Of a stretch of 64,000 nucleotides of DNA, positions 26,930 through 35,486 are shown piece by piece. The notes beneath the pieces are model-generated. The model searched no databases. It was not told the DNA's origin and saw nothing but the letters and a program-made list of their open reading frames with translations. Origin of the DNA: SIG299 sp045531955 (GTDB lineage Bacteria; Bacillota; Clostridia; Lachnospirales; Lachnospiraceae); NCBI GenBank assembly GCA_045531955.1, contig JAZSFC010000006.1, positions 62,001-126,000 of the forward strand, in the 5' to 3' direction. Each line of letters opens with the position of its first letter. Position 1 is the first letter of the stretch. The position numbers and the translations under genes are program-made.

Positions 26930-27895
26930 TCACTTACTTTCATATAATTTCCCATCAATATCGTATTTTCTAATCATCTCTTTTCCATTTTCATCATACC
27001 TATTTTCTCCAATTATCATCCAGTCGGTGCAATTCCGACATGATTCACTTAACTCGTCCCACCTGTGTTGTAAATGCAAATCAACAAACTCTTTATTGCG
27101 CTTTGCCCAAATTTCTTTTATCGATGCATTTGCAATATTTCCAAATACATTTCTTGCATCACTGTCCCATGGGCATTCAACAACATTTCCATCCCATGAA
27201 ATTGCACATGTAGCAACACTGTTTCCACACGCAATTCTTTCTATTTGACCATTTTCCAAACCGTTATCAAACTTTCCGCACCACGTTATACACCGTCTAA
27301 CTGCAGTCCACGCCCCCCGTTCTCTCCAGTACTGCATAATTTGGTCTACTTCATGCTTATTCTCTTCCATTTCAATTACTTTTACATCTACTATCGTTTT
27401 AGAATTCCTACGTTTTTTTTCTTGCAATAAGTATTCTATATTACTATAAAAAATGTCCCTGTTTCCTCCTCTGCGAATTGCCTCATACACTTCTTTAGTA
27501 TAACCGTCACAATCTAAAGAAATATAGTCTACACCTGAATCTAACATCATGTCCGACAACTCATGAGTCCACAATAAACCATTTGAATTAATGCAAATAT
27601 TTGTACATCCCTTCTTCTTTGCATAATCAATCATATAATAAAGCTTCCAGCCGGCCAACATAGGTTCCCCCAAGTAGTCAAGCCATATCCGCGAATTTGG
27701 GCTTTCTTGGGCAACTTCATCAATTATCTTTTTATACATGAACATATTGATATAGCCTTTTGGTCTGGTAAGCTTATCATTATTGCACATAATACAATTT
27801 AAGTTACAATAATTTGTAATCTCTATTGCAACATTTAAAGGAAATTCTGTTTTTTTAAATCTGCGCTCCAAATTCTGATTTATTGTTTCATACAT
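26930..27895 (-). CDS. Radical SAM/SPASM-domain protein
   Basis: About 321 residues. The cluster motif CNLNCIMC lies near residue 32. The C-terminal part has a SPASM-like auxiliary-cluster Cys set (C in RIACGNSVATCAISWDGNV, ECPWD, and CRNCTDW). SPASM proteins commonly modify peptides or alcohol groups. The start at 27895 follows GGAGG by eight bases. An ATG five codons earlier lies on the ribosome site. Unlike the three other radical SAM genes it carries no Rossmann module. It is flanked by an ATP-grasp and a PglD-like gene. Confidence 0.82.
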   Translation of the reverse strand: MYETINQNLERRFKKTEFPLNVAIEITNYCNLNCIMCNNDKLTRPKGYINMFMYKKIIDEVAQESPNSRIWLDYLGEPMLAGWKLYYMIDYAKKKGCTNICINSNGLLWTHELSDMMLDSGVDYISLDCDGYTKEVYEAIRRGGNRDIFYSNIEYLLQEKKRRNSKTIVDVKVIEMEENKHEVDQIMQYWRERGAWTAVRRCITWCGKFDNGLENGQIERIACGNSVATCAISWDGNVVECPWDSDARNVFGNIANASIKEIWAKRNKEFVDLHLQHRWDELSESCRNCTDWMIIGENRYDENGKEMIRKYDIDGKLYESK

Positions 27896-27914
27896 AAATT
27901 TTTCCTCCATGTTC

Positions 27915-28571
27915 TTATAAATAATCTATACTTTTTTTATTCTCTAAAATATACGATTTTGACGGCACGATAACAGAAAATGCCTCCATGTTTTTAAAGC
28001 CATATGCCGTTGCCCCTAGCAAAACGTAGTCTTCAAATTTTACAGCATTTTTAACAGTTGACGCCGCTCCCAAGAAACAATTATTTCCAATTACAATATT
28101 TCCTGCTAATGTAACCCTAACAGATAAAGAATTATAATCTCCTATAATTGTTTCATGACCTATAACGGTACCACCACATATTAAATTAGCATTTCCAATT
28201 TTTGCACCAACTTCTATGATTACATTTTCCAAGATGTTATTTCCTTCGCCAATCTCTGCATTTGTTGGTAAAACTGCAGTTGGATGAATATAATTAGTAA
28301 AGCAGAAGCCCATTTTTTTACATTGCTCGAATTTTTCTTTTTTGATTTTTCCCATTTTTTTATATCCGATTCCCATTACTAAACGGACATCATCTGTTGA
28401 AAAATTGTCTCGTAAATCTTTAAACGAAATAACAGGATTTCCCTCTATTTCCTTCTCGACAATATATTCTTCGTCTGCAACATATGCTACTACACATCCC
28501 ATCTGCGACTCTTTTATATATTGATGCATCATCTTGGCATAAGAACCATTCCCTATAATAACAAGCTTCAA
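27915..28571 (-). CDS. PglD/NeuD-like sugar O/N-acyltransferase
   Basis: 218 residues. Residues 1-85 are a Rossmann-like N-terminal domain (MKLVIIGNGSYAKMM, VADEE). The rest is a left-handed beta-helix of hexapeptide repeats, visible in the spacing of AEIGEGNNILENVIIEVGAKIG and later IGNNCFLGAA. PglD/NeuD proteins acetylate amino-sugars such as UDP-4-amino sugars or sialic acids. It lies beside a WecE-like aminotransferase, the usual supplier of the amino-sugar. The start codon is TTG, preceded by GGAGG. Its N-domain is the closest known relative of the module shared across the island. Confidence 0.86.
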   Translation of the reverse strand: MKLVIIGNGSYAKMMHQYIKESQMGCVVAYVADEEYIVEKEIEGNPVISFKDLRDNFSTDDVRLVMGIGYKKMGKIKKEKFEQCKKMGFCFTNYIHPTAVLPTNAEIGEGNNILENVIIEVGAKIGNANLICGGTVIGHETIIGDYNSLSVRVTLAGNIVIGNNCFLGAASTVKNAVKFEDYVLLGATAYGFKNMEAFSVIVPSKSYILENKKSIDYL

Positions 28572-28601
28572 TTTTCCGCCACTCCTCCTTATTGAACTGC
28601 T

Positions 28602-29270
28602 TTATTCCAAAGCATCCAAAAAAATCGTTTTTTCTTTGGAAAACAAATCGTTTTTCCATATGGTTATATTAAATTCAAAAGGCATAACGCTGTTATCTAA
28701 CATAACATTTCGCGAAAATGAATATGCAATTTCTAAAATTTTCTCTGGACTGGCATGAAAATCATTTTCCGATGTTCTGTAATCTACCTTGTCTGATAAA
28801 AAGTCAAAACAAATACCCACGGAACATAAATCCAATGCTTTTTTCATTACTCGACGAATATACTCATAGGTTTCCTCTTCTGTCTGGTAAAGTTTATGCC
28901 CAAAAAATCCCGATTCTACAATCCAATCCCACTTTCTATTTTTTCCCCATTCTAAAAATTCACCCAGATAAAAGTTTTGATCTACACTTTCATGATTTTT
29001 CTTTGCTATTTCTATAAATTCCGGCATAATATCTAAACCAAAATAATCTACTGCATGCTTTCTTTCATCTATGTACGTTTTTAAATCTCCAAATCCACAC
29101 CCTAAATCTAATAAAGTTATTGGAGTGCCATTATTCTTTTCTAATACATGTTTCATTATCTCTCTAAATCTTATATTTTGCTTGTTTTTTGTCCATCCGA
29201 GGCTTCTTTCATCTATTCCATATTCACCAAACAAACCTTCATAATATTTTAAAATGTCTTTCGATGCCAT
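28602..29270 (-). CDS. Class I SAM-dependent methyltransferase
   Basis: 222 residues. Motif I is LLDLGCGFGDL near residue 55, followed by the acidic FGLDIMPEF. The family cannot be narrowed beyond small-molecule or sugar methyltransferase. It lies six bases before the start of the aminotransferase in the order of the operon, so it may methylate the amino-sugar. A GGGAGG-like site precedes the ATG. Confidence 0.82.
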   Translation of the reverse strand: MASKDILKYYEGLFGEYGIDERSLGWTKNKQNIRFREIMKHVLEKNNGTPITLLDLGCGFGDLKTYIDERKHAVDYFGLDIMPEFIEIAKKNHESVDQNFYLGEFLEWGKNRKWDWIVESGFFGHKLYQTEEETYEYIRRVMKKALDLCSVGICFDFLSDKVDYRTSENDFHASPEKILEIAYSFSRNVMLDNSVMPFEFNITIWKNDLFSKEKTIFLDALE

Positions 29271-29275
29271 TCTAT

Positions 29276-30406
29276 TTACCTCCCAAAATATTTATAAATC
29301 AGTGAACATACTAGGTCTAACTCCTCTTCTTTCATCCCATAATGCATTGGCAATCTTACTAATCTGTCACTTTCCACCGTAGTATATATATCTTCTCCCG
29401 AAAAGCGTCCAAATTTCAAACCGCCTTCCGCACTGTGGAGTGGCACATAATGAAAGACACAACTTGCACCATTTCCCCGCATATACTTTATAAACAACGT
29501 ACGCTCCTGTAAGTTTTTTACCTTTATATAAAACATATGGGCATTATGCATGCATTGCTGCGGAACTTTTGGCAATTCAACTAACTTCTTCTCCTCTAAA
29601 CATTGCAATTTATCATAATAGTATTGCCACGCACTTAATCGCTTATTATTAATCTCTTCCGCAACCTCTAACTGTCCATACAAATACGAAACGTTAAATT
29701 CACTTGGCAAATAAGAAGAACCTACATCCACCCAGCTGTATTTATCTATTTCTCCACGATAAAATCTGCTTCGGTTGGTTCCCTTTTCTCGGATAATTTC
29801 AGCACGTTCAATGTACTTTTCATCGTTAATAACCAATGCTCCGCCTTCACCCATGGTATAATTTTTTGTTTCATGGAAGCTGTAACAGCCAAAGGTACCA
29901 ATAGTTCCTAACGCTTGTCCTTTATATGTAGACATAACACCCTGGGCAGCATCCTCTACCACCGGAAGATTATTTTTTTTCGCAATGCTCATTATGGTGT
30001 CCATTTCACAAGCCACGCCTGCATAATGCACCACCACAATCGCTTTTGTTTTCTTTGTAATGGCAGCCTCTATCAATGTTTCATCAATATTCATGGTGTC
30101 CGGACGAATATCCACAAATACAGGCGTTGCCCCATGCAGCACAAACGCGTTTGCGGTAGAAACAAAGGTATAAGATGGCATAATCACCTCGTCACCCGGC
30201 TGAATATCCAGCAAAATAGCTGACATCTCCAAAGCGGCCGTACAAGATGTGGTAAGCAATACCTTTTTTGCATTAAATTTTTGCTCCATCCATTCACTGC
30301 ACAATTTGGTATATTTGCCATCTCCTGCAATTTTCCCTGTTATTACAGCGTCTTTTACATATTCCAGTCCTTGCGGTATATAAGCCGCTTTGTTAAATGG
30401 TATCAT
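29276..30406 (-). CDS. wecE: dTDP-4-amino-4,6-dideoxygalactose transaminase (WecE/RffA-like)
   Basis: 376 residues, a full-length DegT/DnrJ/EryC1-type PLP aminotransferase. The PLP Lys is Lys181 in SFHETKNYTMGEGG, and the cofactor Asp lies in VVEDAAQG. The N-terminal IPFNKAAYIPQG and the central KGTNRSRFYRGEIDKYSW match WecE of the Fuc4NAc pathway closely. It would add an amino group at C4 of a 4-keto-6-deoxy sugar nucleotide, which the PglD-like enzyme could then acetylate. No rmlA/rmlB genes for the keto-sugar are in the window, so these must be elsewhere. Confidence 0.87.
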   Translation of the reverse strand: MIPFNKAAYIPQGLEYVKDAVITGKIAGDGKYTKLCSEWMEQKFNAKKVLLTTSCTAALEMSAILLDIQPGDEVIMPSYTFVSTANAFVLHGATPVFVDIRPDTMNIDETLIEAAITKKTKAIVVVHYAGVACEMDTIMSIAKKNNLPVVEDAAQGVMSTYKGQALGTIGTFGCYSFHETKNYTMGEGGALVINDEKYIERAEIIREKGTNRSRFYRGEIDKYSWVDVGSSYLPSEFNVSYLYGQLEVAEEINNKRLSAWQYYYDKLQCLEEKKLVELPKVPQQCMHNAHMFYIKVKNLQERTLFIKYMRGNGASCVFHYVPLHSAEGGLKFGRFSGEDIYTTVESDRLVRLPMHYGMKEEELDLVCSLIYKYFGR

Positions 30407-30423
30407 CTCTATTACCTCTTCTA

Positions 30424-31587
30424 CTACCTCTTTACAAGGTTGTTATAAATTTGCGTACCCTTTGATAATCTCTTTTCCTGTGCTTTTTCATCTTCTTTTA
30501 TAAGTGACAAAAAAAACGGCATTGCTTTCCTAAACTTTTCCGTAAAAAGATTGTTTTCTGAAACTTCTGTGGTGTCCACCGGAATGCTGACTTTTGTTCT
30601 GTCCGGCGCCGCTTTTTCCTGTACCAATGATACTATTTCATTTCCACTTTGAGGTACAAATATCGTTTCATCCGCCATGAAGTATACGGTCTTATATGCC
30701 ATTCCCTCTGTTTTAGCCCACAGCTTATTAAATCGGTTCCTATTTATATCATATTCCATAAAACAATTAGTCAGATGTGGTAAAAGAATTATTGCATTCT
30801 CCTTAACACAAATCCTTACAATTCCTCCTCTTCCATCCGACGCATAACTCTTATATTCTTTATCCAACGCATAATCATCTGGAAATACCGCTTCCAGCTG
30901 TACGTTCTTATTCCCATCCCAAGAAAATAATGAGCGATGGATATTATCAACTAACCAAAATGTATTATCCGCATATGTAATGGCATCGAACCTAGTATCA
31001 GTCGCTCCAAAATAATGCATTTTTGCCTGTTTTGTTCTTATGGAAAACTCCAATACCGCATTGGTCCAATGACATGGCAGCCATAAAGATTCCTCTGCCT
31101 GTATACCCATAGCAAAAATTGCTTCCTCTTCTGCATGCAAACCTTTGATATCTTTATACCACATGGTATGTTCTATCAATTCATGTGTCTTTATATTATA
31201 TTCTACAAAGCAAAAACTCGCCTGAGGCATCATCCATAAAATATCCCCACATCTTGCAAAAGACCGAAATTTAAAAGTAGCTCCTCCCTTGGTTCCGTTA
31301 GTTTTCAACGCCTTTTTTAGTTTTATTTCTGTGAAACAGTTTTTTTCTATATCATATTCTAAAATATGCTCCGCACAAATCGGCATCAATATAAGTTTAT
31401 TACCTTCTCTTGCAACAACTTCGTAAGAAAAAAACTTTGCTTTACAAGGGATTTTACAAGAAAAATCCAAATCATAATTTTCTAAATTGATTTTGCAAAG
31501 CCGAGGTACTTTCACGGCTACAGTCCACAAAAAACCTTGATATATAATTCCTTCTTCAAATCCGGTTTCATACTTAATTTTGCTCAT
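30424..31587 (-). CDS. Hypothetical protein, probable beta-propeller
   Basis: 387 residues with recurring strand-rich units of the type 'xLxLMP...ILEYDI', 'LWMMPQASFCFVEYNI', 'LWLPCHWTNAVLEF', 'FWLVDNIHRSLF' and 'ILLPHLTNCFMEYDI'. This periodic pattern suggests a six- or seven-bladed propeller. No signal peptide is seen. I do not recognise a functional family. It sits between the cytidylyltransferase fusion and the aminotransferase, so it may be a carbohydrate-binding or scaffolding partner of that pathway. Confidence 0.72.
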   Translation of the reverse strand: MSKIKYETGFEEGIIYQGFLWTVAVKVPRLCKINLENYDLDFSCKIPCKAKFFSYEVVAREGNKLILMPICAEHILEYDIEKNCFTEIKLKKALKTNGTKGGATFKFRSFARCGDILWMMPQASFCFVEYNIKTHELIEHTMWYKDIKGLHAEEEAIFAMGIQAEESLWLPCHWTNAVLEFSIRTKQAKMHYFGATDTRFDAITYADNTFWLVDNIHRSLFSWDGNKNVQLEAVFPDDYALDKEYKSYASDGRGGIVRICVKENAIILLPHLTNCFMEYDINRNRFNKLWAKTEGMAYKTVYFMADETIFVPQSGNEIVSLVQEKAAPDRTKVSIPVDTTEVSENNLFTEKFRKAMPFFLSLIKEDEKAQEKRLSKGTQIYNNLVKR

Positions 31588-31608
31588 TCTTTTCCTCAGC
31601 TCCTTGTC

Positions 31609-33948
31609 TCAACGTAGTTGCAAATCTAAGCCCATTATGTTATGTTCTGCCCCTTTATCCATTGCCAAAATCTTTTCTTTTATTTCCATAAACAACTCTT
31701 CTTTTTCCACCGCTATAATAATAAAGTCATAACTCTTATTCAACAATTCCTCAGGTGCCTCAACTTCCCATGGTAAATCAATATTTAAATAGTTTTTATC
31801 TAACCACCCGGCTATGTTTGCGTTCACCCTTCGCAAAAACGCGTTCATTCTTTGCCCCGCTTTCCCTGCACCATAAATAATAAAACTTTTTGATTTTAGC
31901 TTTTTTAGCATCTCAAAAGTTGATTCCGGAACAAGCAGTTTTACCATTTCCCAATTTTCTTCCAGAAAATATCTGCGTACTTTAGATGCACTGATTACTT
32001 GGTCTTCCGAATAAGAAAACCGCGGTATTTCGACACACTCAATACCATAGTCAGGAAGTAATTTTGACATTTGTTCATTATACTGTCGAGTTACTAAATC
32101 AGTCGGTTCTTCGCCTACAATACGATAATTAATCCCTAATTTCGGCGCAACATATCTGGCAAATATCTCTATATCTCCCGAGGCATCAATACGGGCTTCC
32201 TGCTTCTGTGCCTTTTCAAAATAAACCGGAAGTGTTGTATAGGAAAGCACATAATTTCCACTTGATACCACTGCTACATTTTTAAGATGTGCTATTCCTT
32301 TTTCTACAAGAGCATACCGAACTTCATATGTAAAAAAAGACATTTCCTCTTTTACTACAAAAATATAAAGAAAATCTACCATTTTTGATGCTGTCTCAAT
32401 TAGAAACTTGTGACCTATTGTAAAAGGATTGCAATTCATTACAATTGCTCCAATTTTTTTATTTTTCTGCATATCCTCCGGATAAACACAAATTGTTTTT
32501 ACAAAATCATCTATTTGTGTCTGTGCTGTTTTACTAAGAATTTCGCCTCTCTGTATATAGATGTTTCTATCGTTTTTTTCTAACTTCTCACACACGTCTT
32601 TTAAATAAACTTTATATATTTCTTCTGCTATTGCTTGATTTGCAGCATAATTTGTATGAATTAATTCCGGATCTCTGATCCATGTTTTTTCTCTATGAGA
32701 ATTAAAGATTTTATGCAAATCAACACATGACAAATCTCCATTTTCAGCAACAAACTGTTCAGTTTCAATATACAATACTATATCTTTTTCTTTTAATGGT
32801 AGCCGTTTAATAATCTCTCTTGTTTTTCCAATACGTGGTCTTGATGCAAAAACACTCACAACCTCATACCCATTCGGATAAACTAAGCGTTGCAAACATG
32901 CAGTTAATGAATCTTCCGCAACAACATTGACACCCATCGCAATACACGGTCCCAATAAATATATTCTTTTTTCTTTAGATTCTTCTATTGTTTTTTTACA
33001 AAAAACATCATAAAATAAACCGGTTGAGAACCAACCTGTAATGTTATCTTTTTGCACTCCCTGTTCTAAATACTTAAATACTTTTTCTCCAAAAAAATCC
33101 TTTTGCCTTTCCTTAATATCCTTATCATCTGCCAAAATAAAATTTAATAAAGGTGAAAACAGATTAATCAAATCGTTTTTCGTACACTTCGAATAATTAA
33201 TAGTATTCCATAGAGGTACTTTAACTATACAAATATTCCCACCACAACGTTGTAAATTCAGCAATTCCTCTTGCATAATTTTTTTAACAACGTTACTGTA
33301 CCAATCTGTAATAAAGCGAAACTCTGCCTCTAAACTACTATACTTTTCTTTGTTTAAAGCTATCCCTTCTGCATATACATGAAGCATGTCCTTTCTGGCA
33401 TATGTTTCACCATAAGAAACTTCCTTTATTTCGAACCAATTCCATTCTGCCCCCAGAACCTGGCATTTCTCTTGTCCCAAAATATTATAGAGCCTCCATG
33501 CAAGTTCATTGCAACCATAAATACAAACTTGCTGTATACCCGGATAGAATTCTAATAAATCAACTGGCAATTCTCTATTTAACCGTTCTAATTCTACAAG
33601 ATATGACCAAACATCCTTACTAAAGCCTTCATCTGAATAGCAAAATGTCAATGGGGAATTTTTTTTGTCAATTACCAACAACTCGCTTTCCGGATTATTT
33701 GCAAAATATTTCCCAGCATTTTCCCAAAGGGTTTCTTCTGCTAACATCATTTTGCTTTGAATATACTCTTCTTTTGCTAAACATTCATATTGGGTCCAGC
33801 CAATCACCCCCCCATTTTCCAAAAAAATCCAGGCGTCTTCTCTTGTATTTTCTTCTGCATAATAGGCAATTATTTTTTCTCTTAAACTTTCTGGCGATTC
33901 ATTCTGCAAATTATATTTAATCATTTTCCTATAATAAAAACGTATCAT
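31609..33948 (-). CDS. Multidomain protein with CitC-like cytidylyltransferase and Rossmann-like module
   Basis: 779 residues. The N-terminal ~130 residues are unknown. An imperfect module copy appears near residue 140 (VCIYGCNELAWRLY). A central region around 325-430 with IYLLGPCIAMGVNVV and YPNGYEVVSVFA is unrecognised. Residues about 490-680 match the nucleotidyltransferase part of citrate lyase ligase, with GAIVMNCNPFTIGHKFLIE giving the nucleotide-binding HxGH-like signature and ISASKVRRYF at its end. A full module copy follows (FIIYGAGKAGQRM, GWLDKNY). Activation of a polyol or acid unit with CTP or ATP is likely. It heads the main island operon, under a sigma-28-type promoter. A G7 tract lies near codon 47. 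Confidence 0.78.
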   Translation of the reverse strand: MIRFYYRKMIKYNLQNESPESLREKIIAYYAEENTREDAWIFLENGGVIGWTQYECLAKEEYIQSKMMLAEETLWENAGKYFANNPESELLVIDKKNSPLTFCYSDEGFSKDVWSYLVELERLNRELPVDLLEFYPGIQQVCIYGCNELAWRLYNILGQEKCQVLGAEWNWFEIKEVSYGETYARKDMLHVYAEGIALNKEKYSSLEAEFRFITDWYSNVVKKIMQEELLNLQRCGGNICIVKVPLWNTINYSKCTKNDLINLFSPLLNFILADDKDIKERQKDFFGEKVFKYLEQGVQKDNITGWFSTGLFYDVFCKKTIEESKEKRIYLLGPCIAMGVNVVAEDSLTACLQRLVYPNGYEVVSVFASRPRIGKTREIIKRLPLKEKDIVLYIETEQFVAENGDLSCVDLHKIFNSHREKTWIRDPELIHTNYAANQAIAEEIYKVYLKDVCEKLEKNDRNIYIQRGEILSKTAQTQIDDFVKTICVYPEDMQKNKKIGAIVMNCNPFTIGHKFLIETASKMVDFLYIFVVKEEMSFFTYEVRYALVEKGIAHLKNVAVVSSGNYVLSYTTLPVYFEKAQKQEARIDASGDIEIFARYVAPKLGINYRIVGEEPTDLVTRQYNEQMSKLLPDYGIECVEIPRFSYSEDQVISASKVRRYFLEENWEMVKLLVPESTFEMLKKLKSKSFIIYGAGKAGQRMNAFLRRVNANIAGWLDKNYLNIDLPWEVEAPEELLNKSYDFIIIAVEKEELFMEIKEKILAMDKGAEHNIMGLDLQLR

Positions 33949-34120
33949 TTCTTTGCCTTTCTGCTTTTTATTATTACTTTCTAAGCAAGCTATAATCCAA
34001 GATACAGCAGTTACTGTATTGCCATCTCTCTTGAAATATCATCTGTTTTTTCTCCATCTTCTTTTTTCCGCATGTATCTAACAATTCTCTGCTTAAAGAA
34101 TAAATTATACCTTATTCATT

Positions 34121-34147
34121 TTATCGGCATTTTTCAGTCATATTATA
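34121..34147 (-). promoter_or_regulatory. Sigma-28 (SigD/FliA)-type promoter of the glycan island
   Basis: On the minus strand TATA (34144-34147), a 15-base spacer and GCCGATAA (34121-34128) match the TAAA-N15-GCCGATAA sigma-28 consensus with one mismatch. It is located about 170 bases before the 33948 gene. The surrounding 313-bp stretch (33949-34261) otherwise holds only the terminator of the nuclease-like gene. The long leader carries no obvious further structure. Confidence 0.65.
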
Positions 34148-34203
34148 ACCGATTCTGACAAAAAAGCATACCCCGCTAAAATTACCAAAAGAAAGTGTAA
34201 TAT

Positions 34204-34232
34204 AAAAATGACCCACGGATATTCCATGAGCC
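34204..34232 (-). terminator. Probable terminator of the nuclease-like gene
   Basis: A nine-base stem with G-U pairs (34210-34218 with 34224-34232) is followed on the minus strand by a T-rich run. It separates the nuclease-like gene from the sigma-28 promoter of the island. Confidence 0.5.
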
Positions 34233-34307
34233 ATTCCGTTTGAAGCAGTATGCTTCCAATTATTCTTTTTTTATTACAGCTGCTTCTGAAATTCTTCCTC
34301 GCTCATC

Positions 34308-35180
34308 TTAAACCATTGCCTTTTTGACTCTGTTATAAATTGGTCGGATTTCTTCCACTTCAGCCTCCAACTCTTCAGCAATTTGCTGCAATGTTTTTTG
34401 TTTTTGAATTTTTTTACGCACCAAAGTTTCCAGTCCTTGAAGAACGCCCTGGCTGATTCCAACCTTAACACCATCATTCCAGCGTTCTTCCAATTCCTCT
34501 TTAAACAATTCTTTTAATGCTTCGCACATCTCTTTCACCTCGCTAAATTTTTCCTTGTTGGCACGGATTAAAACATCCATTACTGATGAATATAGTGCAT
34601 TATCTTTTTTCCCTTCATATTCGTGTGCCAATTGTTCCACCACTTCTGTGTCACTAATTTTATTAGATAAACTTTTAAGCCAGAGATTCTTCTCCTTCGG
34701 CAATTTAGAGTTCACTATTATTTGTACCGGGAATTCCAGTCCCTGCACATAATAAATGCCATCTTCTTTCTTTTCCACTGTATAACCTTTATCACGCAGA
34801 TGCTTGACTAATTCGCGTGGATACCCAAAGCACACATAGCTTATTGTAATTTCTTCGCTCCGGATTTCTTTTACATGTGGTGTGTCTGCTATATAAAAAT
34901 AGGCGTACCCCAGCACCTTGTAAAAATCGTTAACGCTTAAAGAATCATCCGGGCTTTTGTATTCTATTAAGTTATGTTTTCTGAAAATCTGCCCAATATT
35001 TTTACGGATGCTCCTATCTGCATCCTTTTTTATAATAAGTGCATCTATCTGCATCGGCTTTGTACTGAGCATATGCTCATTTTCAAAAACAAGCTGCTCT
35101 GCTTCCTCTTCCAGTTCAATCTGGATTCCTGCATAAAATGCCGGATGCCATTGCAACAACTTTTTCGGCTGTTCCTCCAT
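34308..35180 (-). CDS. PD-(D/E)XK nuclease-like protein (Rpn/transposase-like family)
   Basis: About 290 residues. The PD-(D/E)XK core is readable: an Asp in MQIDALIIKK and the Glu-x-Lys pair in LIEYKSP. A charged helical C terminus resembles Rpn-type recombination nucleases (QGVLQGLETLVRKKIQ, then EELEAEVEEI). The start at 35180 follows AGGAGG. Proteins like this are abundant multicopy genes in Lachnospiraceae and often carry misleading annotations. A broken copy lies at 16140-17449. Copies flanking the island suggest they helped rearrange it. Confidence 0.72.
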   Translation of the reverse strand: MEEQPKKLLQWHPAFYAGIQIELEEEAEQLVFENEHMLSTKPMQIDALIIKKDADRSIRKNIGQIFRKHNLIEYKSPDDSLSVNDFYKVLGYAYFYIADTPHVKEIRSEEITISYVCFGYPRELVKHLRDKGYTVEKKEDGIYYVQGLEFPVQIIVNSKLPKEKNLWLKSLSNKISDTEVVEQLAHEYEGKKDNALYSSVMDVLIRANKEKFSEVKEMCEALKELFKEELEERWNDGVKVGISQGVLQGLETLVRKKIQKQKTLQQIAEELEAEVEEIRPIYNRVKKAMV

Positions 35181-35221
35181 TTTACCTCCTATGTAATTGT
35201 ACACAGGAGTATTCTTTTATT

Positions 35222-35405
35222 AAACTCCTGCCTTTATGGGGGTATAAAAGCAAGAATTATTTCAGACAAAAGAATGGCATGCTGTTTGCAGTGGCCTGAT
35301 TTGACGGGGAATTGAAATTTAGATACCTGCTTTGGTTATAATATACCATTAACCCCTTCCTTTTGCAATACAACGCCCTTTAAATTCGGCATAGTGCACA
35401 AAAAA
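35222..35405. repeat. Copy B of a ~184-bp direct repeat (leader of the nuclease-like gene)
   Basis: Near-identical to 17268-17449 in the same orientation. The 306-bp interval 35181-35486 contains this leader, then the terminator of the TagF-like gene. Two such direct repeats 18 kb apart could recombine and delete or excise everything between them. Confidence 0.85.
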
Positions 35406-35411
35406 CACCGC

Positions 35412-35447
35412 AAAAAAAAGCAAAAAGAGCGGGGTCAAACTCCGCTC
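35412..35447 (-). terminator. Rho-independent terminator of the flagellin-modification operon
   Basis: An eight-base G/C-rich stem (35427-35434 with 35440-35447) is followed on the minus strand by T5, GC and T8. It ends the three-gene operon 40246-35487. Confidence 0.85.
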
Positions 35448-35486
35448 CTGCTTCATTGTCTTGTATTTTATTGTTGTTTCGCACGA

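Noticed and set aside
34104..34147. Two TATAAT boxes as sigma-A promoters of the island
   Set aside because: Neither has a recognisable -35 hexamer at 16-18 bases. The sigma-28-type reading at 34121-34147 fits better.
34274..34477. Frameshifted extension of the nuclease-like gene
   Set aside because: It is an offset frame over the 3' end. The main frame ends cleanly and the extra tail is not clearly homologous.
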